Of a stretch of DNA of 36,549 nucleotides, positions 9,087-16,635 are shown piece by piece. Origin of the DNA: Bacillus sp. (in: firmicutes) (lineage in GTDB: Bacteria > Bacillota > Clostridia > Lachnospirales > Lachnospiraceae). The stretch is taken from the NCBI GenBank assembly GCA_023666125.1, contig JAMPCN010000018.1, forward strand, positions 1-36,549, given 5' to 3'. Positions within the stretch are counted from its first letter, which is position 1, and the number at the start of each line of letters is the position of its first letter. The position numbers and the translations under genes were made by a program. Under the pieces are notes generated by a model, which was not told where the DNA came from, did not search any database, and saw only the letters and a program-made list of their open reading frames with translations.

Positions 9087-9926
9087 ATGAAACATTTTTT
9101 TCTGATTACAAATGAGGCAAAAGACCGGGAAAACCGTTATACCGGGAAGATTACGGCATATCTTAAGGCGCATGGCGCGGATGTGGCGGGTTCGGTAAGC
9201 GGCGAAATGGCGGAACATGTGAAGCTTCCCGCAGAAATAGACTGCGTTATTGTATTGGGCGGCGACGGCACTTTATTGAAGGCGGCGAGGGATATTGTAG
9301 AGTATGAAATTCCGCTTATCGGCATCAATCTGGGAACGTTAGGGTATCTTGCGGAAGTGGAAATCAGTAATATTGAAGATGCTCTTGATAAATTGATACG
9401 CGGGGAATATACAAAGCAGGAACGGATGATGCTTACCGGAAGCGTATATGATAAAGGAAAAGAGACGGAAAATAATTTTGCCCTTAACGATATCGTCATT
9501 TCCAGATGCGGTTCTTTGCAGATTTTACAGTTTGATATTTATGTGAATGGGAAATTTTTAAACGGTTACAGCGCGGACGGCATGATTGTGGCGACGCCGA
9601 CAGGGTCTACCGGCTATAATTTGTCCGCGGGCGGCCCGATTGTGGAACCGGGAGCGAGACTGCTTCTTTTAACGCCGATTTGCCCGCATACATTAAATAC
9701 CAGAAGCATTGTATTATCGCCGGAGGATGAAGTGACGATAGAGATTCCGGCAGGAAAGGAAAATGCAGTGCAGACGGTGGAGGCGAATTTTGACGGAACG
9801 CACAAGGTCACTTTAAAGACCGGAGATAAAATTGTCATCAAAAAGGCATCGAAAACGGCAGGAATCTTGAAATTAAATACGGAAAGCTTTCTGGAAATTC
9901 TGCATAAGAAAATGAGTGATGCATAA
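9087..9926 (+). CDS. nadK: NAD kinase
   Basis: NadK phosphorylates NAD to NADP. The family motif GGDGTLL is present at about 58-64 in IVLGGDGTLLKAARDI, followed by LIGINLGTLGYLAE and the second conserved block ATPTGSTGYNLSAGGPIVEP. 279 residues is normal. The Bacillus cluster does not carry nadK at this place, but the tlyA-nadK-argR order is common in clostridia. It sits 12 bp behind tlyA, so it is in the same operon. Confidence 0.96.
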   Translation: MKHFFLITNEAKDRENRYTGKITAYLKAHGADVAGSVSGEMAEHVKLPAEIDCVIVLGGDGTLLKAARDIVEYEIPLIGINLGTLGYLAEVEISNIEDALDKLIRGEYTKQERMMLTGSVYDKGKETENNFALNDIVISRCGSLQILQFDIYVNGKFLNGYSADGMIVATPTGSTGYNLSAGGPIVEPGARLLLLTPICPHTLNTRSIVLSPEDEVTIEIPAGKENAVQTVEANFDGTHKVTLKTGDKIVIKKASKTAGILKLNTESFLEILHKKMSDA

Positions 9927-9930
9927 TGTG

Positions 9931-9942
9931 AGAAGTACTTCT
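9931..9942. repeat. 12-bp perfect palindrome before argR
   Basis: AGAAGTACTTCT is a perfect inverted repeat in the 45 bp between nadK and argR. It does not match the known ARG box closely. It could be an operator or a coincidence. Confidence 0.3.
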
Positions 9943-9971
9943 AGCTGCGAAGCGGAATCATGGAGGTTAGC

Positions 9972-10424
9972 GTGAAAAGAAACAGACATGAAAAAATCAT
10001 CGAACTGATAGGAAAATATGAAATCGAGACGCAGGAAGAACTGGCGGATAAGTTGAAAAACGAGGGCTATCAGGTCACGCAGGCGACCGTTTCCAGGGAT
10101 ATCAGACAGCTTAAACTCTCCAAAATAGCGGGAGAGGGCGGCAGACAGAAATATGCACTGTATGATAAAGAAGACGGGCAGCTAGGGGATAAATATATCC
10201 GCGTGCTAAAAGACGGATATATTTCCATGGATATGGCGCAGAATATTTTGGTGATGAAAACGGTATCAGGCATGGCCATGGCGGTTGCGGCTTCGGTTGA
10301 CGCTATGAAAATGCCGGAAATCGTCGGCTGTATCGCCGGGGACGATACGATTATGATGGCAATTAGAACGGTGGAAGACACGATACTTGTGATGGATAAA
10401 ATAAAGAAAATGATAGGTACTTAA
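9972..10424 (+). CDS. argR: Arginine repressor ArgR/AhrC
   Basis: The product has 150 residues, the standard size. It has an N-terminal winged helix (about 1-70: ETQEELADKLKNEGYQVTQA followed by TVSRDIRQLKLSKI) and a C-terminal arginine-binding, oligomerising domain with GTVEDTIL-like sequence (AGDDTIMMAIRTVEDTILVMDKI). ArgR hexamers control arginine biosynthesis and catabolism. An in-frame ATG at 9960 is possible, but GTG at 9972 lies 5 nt after GGAGG (9962-9966) and gives the usual VKRNRHEKIIELI start. Location before recN is the conserved AhrC position. Confidence 0.95.
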   Translation: MKRNRHEKIIELIGKYEIETQEELADKLKNEGYQVTQATVSRDIRQLKLSKIAGEGGRQKYALYDKEDGQLGDKYIRVLKDGYISMDMAQNILVMKTVSGMAMAVAASVDAMKMPEIVGCIAGDDTIMMAIRTVEDTILVMDKIKKMIGT

Positions 10425-10429
10425 AAATT

Positions 10430-12115
10430 ATGTTAGTGAGTTTGTATGTTAAAAATCTTGCATTAATTGATGAAACGGAAGTATATTTCGGGAATGGCCT
10501 GAACATACTGACGGGAGAAACGGGAGCCGGTAAGTCAATCATTATCGGTTCGGTCAATCTTGCACTCGGTGCGAAAGCGGAGAAAGAGATGATTCGTACC
10601 GGAGCGGACTATGCGCTGGTGGAACTGGTCTTTCAGGTGGAAAAAGAAGAACAGCGCCGCGCCATAGAAGCGTTGGAGATGCCGATGGAAGAAGATGGAA
10701 CGGTTATTTTGCAAAGAAGGATTATGCCGGGAAAGTCCGTCTGCAAGGTTGGCGGAGAGACGGTCGGTGTCAGGCAGGTCAGGGAACTGGCGGGAATCTT
10801 AATTGATATTCACGGACAGCATGAACATCAATCCCTGCTAAAAACCGAAAAACAGTTGGAAATTTTGGACGGCTATGCCGGGGCGGAACTGGAGGAGCCT
10901 AAGAAGCGTTTAAAAGACTGCCATGAGCGTTACAGGGAAGTTGTCAGGCAGCTTTCTGAAAACGATATGGATGAGGAAACAAGAAAAAGAGACGCCTCGC
11001 TGGCGGAATTTGAAGTGCAGGAAATTGAAGAGGCGGCGCTTATAGCCGGAGAAGACGAAACGCTGGAAAAATCTTACCAAAAGCTTGTAAATGCACAGAA
11101 AATACAGGAAGCGGTAACGGCTGCCCACCAGATGAGCGGATATGAAAATGGCGGTGCGGGCGATGTTATCGGCAGAGCGTTAAAGGAAATACGGGCGGTA
11201 GCTTCTTATGACGAAACATTGCAGGATTTTGAGAAACAGTTATTGGATATTGACGCATTGCTTAACGATTATAACAGAGCCGCGGCGGATTACCTGTCAG
11301 GATTGGAATTTGACGGGGATTTATTTACACAGGTGGAAAAAAGGCTGGATTTGCTCAATCATTTAAAATCAAAATACGGCGGCACGATTGAGGAGATTTT
11401 GTCCTATCAGGAAAAACAGCAGGAAAAGCTGGAACGATACCGCAATTATGACGAATACCAAAAAAAGCTTTTACAGGAAGAAGGCAGATTAAAAGAAGAA
11501 CTTGTAAAAGCGTGTGAAGAAGTATCACAAATACGCGCCCGTAACGGTGAAACGCTGGCACAGTCCATGAAAAAGGCGTTGATAGATTTAAACTTTATGG
11601 ATGTGCAGTTTGCCATTTACGTAACGCCGGAACCGGATAAAATAACCGCAGGCGGATATGATAATATCGCTTTTATGATATCGACCAATCCGGGAGAGGA
11701 GTTAAAGCCGCTTTCCCAGATTGCAAGCGGCGGAGAGCTATCCCGTATTATGCTTGCGTTAAAAACCGTACTGGCGGATAAAGACGAAATAGAGACCCTT
11801 ATTTTTGATGAAATTGATACGGGAATCAGCGGAAAGACAGCCTGGAAAGTATCGGAAAAAATGGGAATTTTGGGAAAAGACCATCAAATTATCTGCATTA
11901 CGCATCTGCCTCAGATTGCCGCGATGGCGGATACGCATTTTCAAATTGAAAAATCCGTGGCAGGAGAACGGACGGTAACGCAGATTCATAAGCTGCAGGA
12001 AACACAGAGCATAGAGGAACTCGCCAGGATGCTTGGCGGCGCAGGCATTACGGAGACTGTTTTGAATAATGCAAAAGAAATGAAAGATTTGGCAAGAAAA
12101 TCAAAGCAATATTAA
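10430..12115 (+). CDS. recN: DNA repair protein RecN
   Basis: RecN is an SMC-like ATPase that gathers DNA ends in double-strand break repair. Walker A is GETGAGKSIIIG (about 29-40), and the long central region is heptad-rich coiled coil. The C-terminal head shows LSQIASGGELSRIMLALK (ABC signature), LIFDEIDTGISG (Walker B) and ICITHLPQIAAMADTHFQIEK. Its 561 residues agree with the family. It starts 6 bp behind argR and ends the cluster at a clear terminator. No SOS box was seen directly upstream, so any damage control would come from elsewhere. Confidence 0.97.
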   Translation: MLVSLYVKNLALIDETEVYFGNGLNILTGETGAGKSIIIGSVNLALGAKAEKEMIRTGADYALVELVFQVEKEEQRRAIEALEMPMEEDGTVILQRRIMPGKSVCKVGGETVGVRQVRELAGILIDIHGQHEHQSLLKTEKQLEILDGYAGAELEEPKKRLKDCHERYREVVRQLSENDMDEETRKRDASLAEFEVQEIEEAALIAGEDETLEKSYQKLVNAQKIQEAVTAAHQMSGYENGGAGDVIGRALKEIRAVASYDETLQDFEKQLLDIDALLNDYNRAAADYLSGLEFDGDLFTQVEKRLDLLNHLKSKYGGTIEEILSYQEKQQEKLERYRNYDEYQKKLLQEEGRLKEELVKACEEVSQIRARNGETLAQSMKKALIDLNFMDVQFAIYVTPEPDKITAGGYDNIAFMISTNPGEELKPLSQIASGGELSRIMLALKTVLADKDEIETLIFDEIDTGISGKTAWKVSEKMGILGKDHQIICITHLPQIAAMADTHFQIEKSVAGERTVTQIHKLQETQSIEELARMLGGAGITETVLNNAKEMKDLARKSKQY

Positions 12116-12142
12116 ATTAAAATCGAAATTTTTTCACATACT

Positions 12143-12173
12143 AAAAAGGACATACATCTGTATGTTCTTTTTT
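12143..12173 (+). terminator. Rho-independent terminator after recN
   Basis: A 10-bp stem AGGACATACA / TGTATGTTCT (one G-U pair) with a very tight loop is followed by TTTTT. The flanking A-run can extend the stem. It lies 28 bp after the recN stop and separates the housekeeping cluster from spoIVB. Confidence 0.8.
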
Positions 12174-12200
12174 CATGTAATAGGAAATTGCTCAATGAGT

Positions 12201-12250
12201 GGAAGAATGCGAAGCATTCTTCCCAAGAAAATCGCTCCGCGATTATCTTG
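12201..12250. repeat. Back-to-back double palindrome upstream of spoIVB
   Basis: Two hairpins abut without spacing. The first (12201-12223) has a perfect 10-bp stem GGAAGAATGC with loop GAA. The second (12224-12250) is CAAGA, one A-A mismatch, AATCGC, loop TCC, and the matching right arm. There is no T-run after either, so they are not ordinary terminators. The form is that of small dispersed intergenic palindromes. Whether copies exist elsewhere cannot be seen here. Confidence 0.6.
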
Positions 12251-12279
12251 TGTGATAAGAAGAGGAAAGGAACACGGAA

Positions 12280-13551
12280 ATGACAGATTACAGGATAAAA
12301 AGATATCGCAGATTTTTATATATGGTATTGGCTGCCGGTCTGATTGCCTTAATGATAACGGTATATATAGATTATTGGAAAAAAGTGCCTTCCACCATTA
12401 AAATCCGTGCAGGAGTTGAGCAGGAACTTGATTTTCGGGTACCGGCATCCGGTGAAATTTATCAGGAGGAGGCGGTGGAAAGTCTTTCCAGTCAGGTGGA
12501 GAGCATACATGTTAATTTCTCAAAGGGCGTTACTTTACGGGCTAATCAGATAGACCATTATACGATGGATTTAAAACTGTTTGGCATTCTTCCCTATAAA
12601 AGCGTAGATATCCAGGTCATTCAGGATACGACCCTGATTCCGTCGGGCCTGCCCATCGGCATCTATGTAAAAACGGACGGCGTGCTGGTAGTGGGCATTG
12701 GAGAATTTGAAAATCCGGACGGGGAAACAGTGTCTCCGGCCAGATATATTTTGCAAAGCGGAGATTATATTCTGGATATTAACGGGGAAAAGGTGGAAAA
12801 TAAGAAACAGTTTGTGCAGATGATAGCGGACTGTGAGGGAGAGGAACTGATTATGACGCTGCGGCGTCAGGATGAGATTACCGAGGTAAAGATAAAGCCG
12901 GAGTACAATCAAAGTAAAGAGTGGAAACTCGGTATATGGATTCGGGATAACGCGCAGGGCATCGGCACGCTGACTTATGTGGATACGGATGATACGTTCG
13001 GCGCTTTAGGACACGGCATCAATGACGTGGACACGTCAACGCTCATGCGCCTGGAGGAAGGCACTTTATATAAAACAGAAATTGTAGGCATCACAAGAGG
13101 AACGGACGGTTCGCCCGGAGAATTGACGGGATACATTGCGTACGACAGCGAAAACATCATTGGAGAAATTACGGAGAATACGGCGGAGGGCATATTTGGC
13201 GTCTGCAAGGATGAAATCGTACAGCAGACCCCTTATGAGGCAATTCCCATTGCTTTAAAGCAGGAGGTGCAAATCGGTCCTGCGCAGATTATCTGTTCCG
13301 TCACCGGAGAACCCGGATATTATGATATCGAGATTATGGAGCTGCATTTAGAAGACGGCAACGTCAACAGAGGACTTGTCATAAAGATTACGGACGAGGA
13401 GCTTTTACAGCTTACGGGCGGCATTATTCAGGGAATGAGCGGCAGCCCCATTATACAAAACGGCAAGCTGGTCGGCGCGGTCACGCATGTGCTGGTGCAG
13501 GACGCGGCAAGCGGATATGGTATTTTTATAGAAAATATGCTGGTACAGTAG
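12280..13551 (+). CDS. spoIVB: Stage IV sporulation protein B (SpoIVB peptidase)
   Basis: SpoIVB is a serine peptidase secreted from the forespore into the intermembrane space, where it triggers sigma-K activation in Bacillus. The 423-residue protein has an N-terminal membrane anchor (about 12-31), a PDZ region (about 105-205, with ILQSGDYILDINGEKVENKKQF) and the S55 peptidase domain. Catalytic residues appear to be His245 (ALGHG), Asp372 (ITDEELL) and Ser387 (GMSGSP). The His-to-Ser distance of 142 and Asp-to-Ser distance of 15 equal those of the Bacillus enzyme (His236, Asp363, Ser378). It follows recN as in other spore-formers, but the spo0A gene that normally comes next is displaced by about 7.5 kb. 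Confidence 0.95.
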   Translation: MTDYRIKRYRRFLYMVLAAGLIALMITVYIDYWKKVPSTIKIRAGVEQELDFRVPASGEIYQEEAVESLSSQVESIHVNFSKGVTLRANQIDHYTMDLKLFGILPYKSVDIQVIQDTTLIPSGLPIGIYVKTDGVLVVGIGEFENPDGETVSPARYILQSGDYILDINGEKVENKKQFVQMIADCEGEELIMTLRRQDEITEVKIKPEYNQSKEWKLGIWIRDNAQGIGTLTYVDTDDTFGALGHGINDVDTSTLMRLEEGTLYKTEIVGITRGTDGSPGELTGYIAYDSENIIGEITENTAEGIFGVCKDEIVQQTPYEAIPIALKQEVQIGPAQIICSVTGEPGYYDIEIMELHLEDGNVNRGLVIKITDEELLQLTGGIIQGMSGSPIIQNGKLVGAVTHVLVQDAASGYGIFIENMLVQ

Positions 13552-13587
13552 AGATTTTATAATTCTTCCCCGTAAAAGCGGATAATG

Positions 13588-13596
13588 TGTTATACT
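13588..13596 (+). promoter_or_regulatory. Extended -10 promoter candidate for the GHKL/LytTR pair
   Basis: TGT followed by TATACT is an extended -10 element 35 bp before the GTG start of the kinase gene. No clear -35 hexamer is visible. The same TGnTATACT form is found before yqhY. Confidence 0.45.
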
Positions 13597-13630
13597 GAAT
13601 AAATCAGGCGATGAAACGGGGGATAATATT

Positions 13631-14992
13631 GTGTTAGGCGGTTCTGTTTATATAGCGTTTATTCGGTTTGCGATAAGCCTTGCAGGGGTGATTCTGTTAT
13701 TTTCCAGAATGAGTGAATCACGGTTTGATAAAAAAAAGACAATAGCCTGTTACGGCGGGTTCAGTATAGTGCTGCTGATTGCGGCGTGCATCTGGTATGT
13801 GGTTGACTGGGAAAGCTGCGTGCGGATTGTGGCATTTGCCATGTATATGTGTTTTGTCGTCTTTGCCATTTTTATGAGCAGGGACTCTGTTTATTTATCG
13901 GTCTATAAGCTGGCGCTGACTTTCTATCTGCTGGCTGTATTTTTGATTGGCGGCTTGGAGATTGCGATTATTTTCTTTGGCAGAAATGTATGGGCGGATA
14001 TTATTACGCGTATGTTGCTTATTTTGCTGATGACATTTTTGATAGAGACGAAATTAAAAAAATCCATTAGGGATTTTAGCGATTATGTAGAAAAAGAAGT
14101 GGATAAGTTCAGCGTTGCCGTTATGGTTATCAGTATTCTTTTCGGAATCGGATTTATCTTAAATCCGAATCTGCGTGATGCAACCCCATACCGTTTATAT
14201 CAGATTGCAGTGAATTTTGTCCTGACAGGCACACTGCAGCTTCTTATGTTCCGGTTTTACCTGCATATTGGGAAAGAAAAAGAATATGAGAAAGAAAACC
14301 AGTTAATACAGATGAACCACAGGCTTTTAGAGCGGCAGATGGAGATTTTGGAAGAGTCTGTAGAGGCAGGAAAACGCATTCGTCATGATGTAAGACATCA
14401 TAATGCGGTGATAGCGGAATATGCGCGCCGTGGACAGAAGGAAGAACTGCTGCAATATTTAAAAGAGTATGATAAGGAAACGGACCAAGGCGTGGTGGAG
14501 AGCATATGCGCCAATACCGCAGTCAATAATATCCTCTCGGCATATACCAAAAAGGCGGAAAATGAACGGATTAAGGTTAAACTCGACATAGAGATTGGCA
14601 GGAATTTGGGGATACCGAATATCGATTTGGTGGCAATACTGGCAAACGCTTATGAAAACGCGATTTATGCCTGTATGGAAGTGAAGAAATCTTCAGACAG
14701 GAGGGAATGCGCCATTCATGTGATGATGCGAAAAAGAAAAAATAAACTGATTATTTTCTGCAGCAATACATGCAGAGTGGAAACCGAGTTGGAAAACGGG
14801 CAGCCAAAAACAGAATTTACAGGCGGAATCGGGGTTTCCAGCATCATTAAGACGGCGGAAAAATATGACGGGGAATACGATTTTAAAAATGATAACGGCG
14901 TGTTTATCTTTCGGTTGATTATGAACATTCCATCGGATTTAGGGCCGGAGCAAAAGGAGGAAAAGGAGCATGTATCTGATAGCGTTGTGTGA
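13631..14992 (+). CDS. GHKL-type membrane sensor histidine kinase (AgrC/VirS-like)
   Basis: The N-terminal half (about 1-220) has some seven hydrophobic segments, so it is a polytopic sensor. A short coiled coil leads to the phosphoacceptor region KRIRHDVRHH with His252 as the likely phosphorylated residue. A GHKL ATPase domain follows: ILANAYENAIYAC (N box) and GGIGVSSIIKTAEKYDG (G box). Such kinases (AgrC, VirS, ComD) usually detect secreted peptides and pair with LytTR regulators, as here. No AgrB- or AgrD-like gene or obvious peptide precursor is seen nearby, so the ligand is unknown. GTG 13631 has GGGGG upstream. Its 3' end overlaps the regulator gene by 23 bp. Confidence 0.88.
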   Translation: MLGGSVYIAFIRFAISLAGVILLFSRMSESRFDKKKTIACYGGFSIVLLIAACIWYVVDWESCVRIVAFAMYMCFVVFAIFMSRDSVYLSVYKLALTFYLLAVFLIGGLEIAIIFFGRNVWADIITRMLLILLMTFLIETKLKKSIRDFSDYVEKEVDKFSVAVMVISILFGIGFILNPNLRDATPYRLYQIAVNFVLTGTLQLLMFRFYLHIGKEKEYEKENQLIQMNHRLLERQMEILEESVEAGKRIRHDVRHHNAVIAEYARRGQKEELLQYLKEYDKETDQGVVESICANTAVNNILSAYTKKAENERIKVKLDIEIGRNLGIPNIDLVAILANAYENAIYACMEVKKSSDRRECAIHVMMRKRKNKLIIFCSNTCRVETELENGQPKTEFTGGIGVSSIIKTAEKYDGEYDFKNDNGVFIFRLIMNIPSDLGPEQKEEKEHVSDSVV

Positions 14993-15719
14993 TGATGAAC
15001 CGGTAGAATTAGAGAAGATGGAAGAATATTTGCACGGCTATGAGAAGAATCATTCCGGTTTGGATGTTATGATCCGGCGCTTTGAAAATGCGGATGAACT
15101 GCTCTATTTGGTGAAAAAGGAAAGCTATATGCCAGATGTAATCTTTATGGATATTTATATGCCGGATAAAAAAAGCAGTTCGCATCCCGCAGGGTTAGAA
15201 GCGGCAAAAGAGCTTCGCAGGATAGATTATAAAGGAGATATCGTCTTTTTGACTACTTCCAAAGAATATGCGTTAGAGGCTTTTGACGTGAATGCACTGC
15301 AATATATGGTAAAGCCGGTAGCGGAGGATAAATTGTTTTCTCTGCTTGATAACCTGTTAAAAGACAGGCAGGAGGAGCAAAAAAAATATATTCTGTTAAG
15401 AATCGAAGGAAAACTTGTGCGGGTGTCAGTAAACGATATTGTATATTGCGAAGCGCAGAGAAAAACGCAATGCCTTTATTTTGCAGACGGTACGCAGTGT
15501 ACTTTGCGCATGACCATGACGGAGATTTATGAACAGCTTTCGCGTTATCAGGGGTTTGTAAGAATCGGGGTGGCTTTCATTGTCAATCTCGGCTACATAG
15601 GCAGTCTGAACGCAAAAGAGGTCTGTATGGATAACGGCATGAAGATTTATCTGCCGAGAGGCACATACAAAACCTTAAAGGAACAATATTTTAACTATTA
15701 TTGCCGGGAAAGCGAATAG
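14970..15719 (+). CDS. LytTR-family DNA-binding response regulator
   Basis: The 249-residue protein has a receiver domain (about 1-125) with acidic pocket Asp8/Asp9, phosphoacceptor Asp61 in VIFMDIYMPD and the Lys of YMVKPV. A C-terminal LytTR domain (about 140-245) follows with VNDIVYCEAQRKTQCLYF and GFVRIGVAFIVNLGYIGSL. LytTR regulators bind direct repeats about two helical turns apart. It overlaps the GHKL kinase gene, so the two are a cognate pair. Repeats of the expected geometry lie just downstream (15728-15762) and again at 20883-20917, making this protein the natural candidate to bind them. An insertion KKSSSHPAG after the phosphoacceptor loop is slightly long for the family. Confidence 0.92.
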   Translation: MYLIALCDDEPVELEKMEEYLHGYEKNHSGLDVMIRRFENADELLYLVKKESYMPDVIFMDIYMPDKKSSSHPAGLEAAKELRRIDYKGDIVFLTTSKEYALEAFDVNALQYMVKPVAEDKLFSLLDNLLKDRQEEQKKYILLRIEGKLVRVSVNDIVYCEAQRKTQCLYFADGTQCTLRMTMTEIYEQLSRYQGFVRIGVAFIVNLGYIGSLNAKEVCMDNGMKIYLPRGTYKTLKEQYFNYYCRESE

Positions 15720-15727
15720 GACAGATT

Positions 15728-15762
15728 TGCAATCCATACCCTGAAAACTGCAATGTATACCC
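15728..15762. promoter_or_regulatory. Candidate LytTR operator A: two 14-bp direct repeats, 21-bp period
   Basis: TGCAATCCATACCC (15728-15741) and TGCAATGTATACCC (15749-15762) agree at 12 of 14 positions with a start-to-start distance of 21 bp. On the minus strand they read as 9-bp ACATTGCAG / GGATTGCAA separated by 12 bp, the AgrA/ComE-type layout. The right repeat ends 6 bp before a weak -35. Assignment to the LytTR regulator encoded immediately upstream is inferred. Confidence 0.6.
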
Positions 15763-15768
15763 GGTAAC

Positions 15769-15797
15769 TGTTCTTTTTATTTTGATATTGATAAAAT
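15769..15797 (+). promoter_or_regulatory. Weak sigma-A-like promoter candidate for the STAS operon
   Basis: TGTTCT, 17 bp, TAAAAT. The -10 is good and the -35 poor, as expected for a promoter needing an activator; operator A ends 6 bp upstream. It lies 40 bp before the STAS gene. Confidence 0.4.
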
Positions 15798-15837
15798 TTA
15801 ATAAATCTCATACCACAGCAAAGGAAGGGAAGATACG

Positions 15838-16140
15838 ATGAAGATTGAGAAGAAACAAGACGGAAGAGAAATGACGCTGCTGCCGGCAGGACGGCTGGAT
15901 ACCTCTACGGCGCCGCAGCTTGATATGGAGATACAAACGATTTTGGAAGATACCGATAAACTGATACTGGATTTTCAGGATTTGGAATATCTATCCTCGG
16001 CCGGTCTGCGTGTGCTTTTGTCCGCGCATAAGGCGTTTATGAAAAAAGAAAACGGCGGCATGGTAATACGAAACGTCAATGAGACGATTCATGAAGTCTT
16101 TGAGGTAACGGGATTTTTGGATATTCTCAACGTCGAGTAG
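15838..16140 (+). CDS. STAS-domain anti-sigma factor antagonist (SpoIIAA/RsbV type)
   Basis: This 100-residue protein is a single STAS domain. The loop LEYLSSAGLRVLLSAHKAF carries the phosphorylatable serine; by alignment of its GL to SpoIIAA, Ser54 is the likely site. In partner switching, the unphosphorylated antagonist binds the kinase/anti-sigma factor and frees its target. Phosphorylation by the kinase reverses this, and a PP2C phosphatase resets it. All three classes of protein occur in this block (kinase at 16188, phosphatase at 19343 minus). No sigma factor is encoded here, so the controlled target is unknown and could be a non-sigma partner. AAGGAAGGGAAG precedes ATG 15838. Confidence 0.9.
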   Translation: MKIEKKQDGREMTLLPAGRLDTSTAPQLDMEIQTILEDTDKLILDFQDLEYLSSAGLRVLLSAHKAFMKKENGGMVIRNVNETIHEVFEVTGFLDILNVE

Positions 16141-16187
16141 GCTGTAAGAATTGAGAATTTGCATTCGCAGGTAATTGGAGGCTGTAT

Positions 16188-16595
16188 ATGAAAGAATTAA
16201 CGGTTGAAGCAACAATCGAGAGCATTCCGGTCATTACGGAATTTGTGGACGAGCAGTTGGATCAGTTTGACTGTCCGATAAAGGCCAAGGCACAGATAGA
16301 TATCGCCATTGACGAACTGTTCAGCAATATCGTTCATTATGCGTATCATCCGGGTACAGGACCGGCGACGGTGCAGGTGGAAGTGTTAGACGAGCCGCTG
16401 TCCGTTATTATAACCTTTATCGACCAGGGCGTGCCGTACGACCCGCTTTCCAAGGCTGACCCGGATGTGACGCTGTCCGCCGAGGATAGGGAAATAGGCG
16501 GTCTGGGTATCTATATTGTGAAAAAGAATATGAGCGAGATTACATATGAATATAAAGACGGGAAAAATATTTTAAGAATCCGCAAGGATATGTAA
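16188..16595 (+). CDS. RsbW/SpoIIAB-type serine kinase (HATPase, anti-sigma factor-like)
   Basis: The 135 residues form one HATPase_c_2 domain: N box IAIDELFSNIVHYAY (about 43-57), G1 FIDQGVPYDP and G2 GGLGIYIVKKNM. Such proteins phosphorylate the STAS partner and bind a target protein when the antagonist is phosphorylated. The DQGVPYDP form and the GGLGIY lid are typical of the SpoIIE-linked, partner-switch class rather than of two-component kinases. It sits 47 bp behind the STAS gene with GGAGG before ATG 16188. Whether it is a true anti-sigma factor or acts on another regulator cannot be read from the sequence. Confidence 0.88.
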   Translation: MKELTVEATIESIPVITEFVDEQLDQFDCPIKAKAQIDIAIDELFSNIVHYAYHPGTGPATVQVEVLDEPLSVIITFIDQGVPYDPLSKADPDVTLSAEDREIGGLGIYIVKKNMSEITYEYKDGKNILRIRKDM

Positions 16596-16635
16596 GAGAG
16601 CGGTTTATGGCAAAAGATAAAGGGGAAGTTATTAC

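Noticed and set aside
13552-13630. Search for a third LytTR operator copy before the GHKL kinase gene
   Set aside because: No repeat resembling TGCAATnnATACCC with 21-bp period is present, so autoregulation of the pair is not supported.
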